Source of the DNA: Jeotgalibacillus malaysiensis
GTDB taxonomy: Bacteria > Bacillota > Bacilli > Bacillales > Jeotgalibacillaceae
Assembly (NCBI GenBank): GCA_000818095.1
Contig: CP009416.1
Coordinates: 3,208,501 to 3,272,500 of the forward strand
Length of the DNA stretch: 64,000 nucleotides
Reading direction: 5' to 3'
The translations under genes were made by a program, and so were the position numbers. Shown here piece by piece: positions 63,308 to 64,000 of the stretch; positions within the stretch are counted from its first letter, which is position 1, and the number at the start of each line of letters is the position of its first letter. The notes below the pieces were generated by a model, which searched no databases, was not told where the DNA came from, and worked only from the letters and a program-made list of their open reading frames with translations.

Positions 63308-64000
63308 ACCGGAAATCCTTTCATCAGACCGGTGCGTTAATCAAGTTTTATTTGCGGACTGACCTTCTTAGATTAGTTATCTGGATTCTTTCCATTACTG
63401 CTCTAACCCTTCTGACTGCATGGGCATTTGAAGATCTGTATCAGTCAGAGGCTGAACGGATGGCAGTAGCTGAAACGATGAGAAACCCTGCAATGACTGC
63501 GATGGTAGGACCTGGTTATGGACTTGAAAATTATACAACCGGCCCAATGATGGCTCATCAGATGCTGCTTTTTACAGCGATTTTAGCTGCAGTGATGACC
63601 ATTCTTTTGACAGCCAGACACACACGCGGTGATGAAGAAGATGGCCGCCTGGAGATGATTGGATCACTACCAGCAGGCAGACTCGCACCATTAACCGCCG
63701 TACTGATCACAATCGGACTCTCTCAGCTGATTCTAGCGCTGGCAATTGGCGCTTCTTTAACTGCGCTTGGCATTGATACCCTTCCCGCATCAGATTCATT
63801 TTTATATGGTGCAGCAATTGGCGCAACGGGTCTTTTTTTTGCAGGAGTGACCGCATTGTTTGCTCAGCTGGCAGAGAGCAGCCGTGGAACAACAGGATTC
63901 GCTTTCTTAATCCTTGGCGTCTCTTATATTGTAAGAGCACTTGGTGATGTCAGTAATGAAACGGTATCCTGGATTTCTCCACTTGGTTGGGCGCTTAAAA
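63304..64000 (+). CDS. ABC-2-type transporter permease (cut by window edge)
   Basis: ATG 63304 overlaps the stop of the ATPase gene (ATGA). The 232 codons in the window show a first membrane helix (LVIWILSITALTLLTAWAF), a periplasmic-type loop with NPAMTAMVGPGYGLENYTTGP, and three or more further helices; ARHTRGDEEDGRLEMIGSLP resembles large ABC-2 exporters of the tetronasin-resistance type. It forms the membrane part of the exporter. The C-terminal part lies beyond the window. Confidence 0.87.
   Translation, partial: MNRKSFHQTGALIKFYLRTDLLRLVIWILSITALTLLTAWAFEDLYQSEAERMAVAETMRNPAMTAMVGPGYGLENYTTGPMMAHQMLLFTAILAAVMTILLTARHTRGDEEDGRLEMIGSLPAGRLAPLTAVLITIGLSQLILALAIGASLTALGIDTLPASDSFLYGAAIGATGLFFAGVTALFAQLAESSRGTTGFAFLILGVSYIVRALGDVSNETVSWISPLGWALK

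Noticed and set aside
1-64000. CRISPR arrays, tRNA and rRNA genes
   Set aside because: No regular spacer-repeat pattern, cloverleaf-like sequence or rRNA core motif was recognised by eye.

Overview
The window reads as chromosomal DNA of a low-to-mid GC, spore-former-type Firmicute of the order Bacillales (Bacillaceae/Planococcaceae, possibly near Jeotgalibacillus; this is inference). The support is strong AGGAGG-type ribosome binding sites, a Bacillus-type eps biofilm exopolysaccharide operon with an EAR RNA, an FMN riboswitch in front of ribU, glutamate synthase gltA-gltB order, a sigma-B-like promoter on katE, and seven copies of a GC-rich palindromic intergenic repeat. No tRNA, rRNA, CRISPR array, transposase or phage gene was seen.

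Region 1 (1-12.7 kb, all minus strand) is a compact eps locus read right to left: a 43-codon peptide gene, an acyl-homoserine-lactone-synthase-like GNAT, epsA, epsB, the EAR antitermination RNA, a perfect intrinsic terminator, a palindromic repeat, epsC, galU, two GT4 and one GT2 glycosyltransferases, epsG, another repeat, galE, epsL, epsM and epsN (cut by the window edge). EpsC, EpsN and EpsM would make a UDP-N,N'-diacetylbacillosamine-type sugar and EpsL would load it on undecaprenyl phosphate. SinR-like palindromes (GTTCTTTATAAAGAAC) sit at the promoter of the peptide gene and on both sides of the GNAT/epsA junction. A secreted beta-helix protein lies just upstream. The peptide plus acyltransferase pair is the best candidate for an undescribed system.

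Region 2 (15-34 kb) carries an S9 peptidase, the FMN riboswitch with ribU, pepT, a ParM/ParR segregation pair with a cluster of about 13 short GTNTAC repeats that looks like a centromere, a YIP1-family protein, iadA, a DbpA/YxiN helicase, a large catalase and glutamate synthase.

Region 3 (34-47 kb) holds a DUF4956/VTC pair, a glutathione peroxidase, a glycerophosphodiester phosphodiesterase, and a catabolic cluster (two DUF3100-like membrane proteins, a three-part TRAP transporter, an M20 amidohydrolase, and a GAF/PucR-type regulator), then an alcohol-dehydrogenase-like reductase and small proteins.

Region 4 (47-64 kb) holds an AIM24-family protein, an SDR reductase, a methyltransferase, a GAF-GGDEF diguanylate cyclase, rlmN, glycerate kinase, a luciferase-like monooxygenase, a frameshifted zinc-ribbon/HtrA-like protease with an extreme Tyr/Asp/Glu-rich tail, a 1220-residue secreted nuclease, a bacterial PH-domain protein, and a TetR-regulated ABC exporter that runs off the right end.
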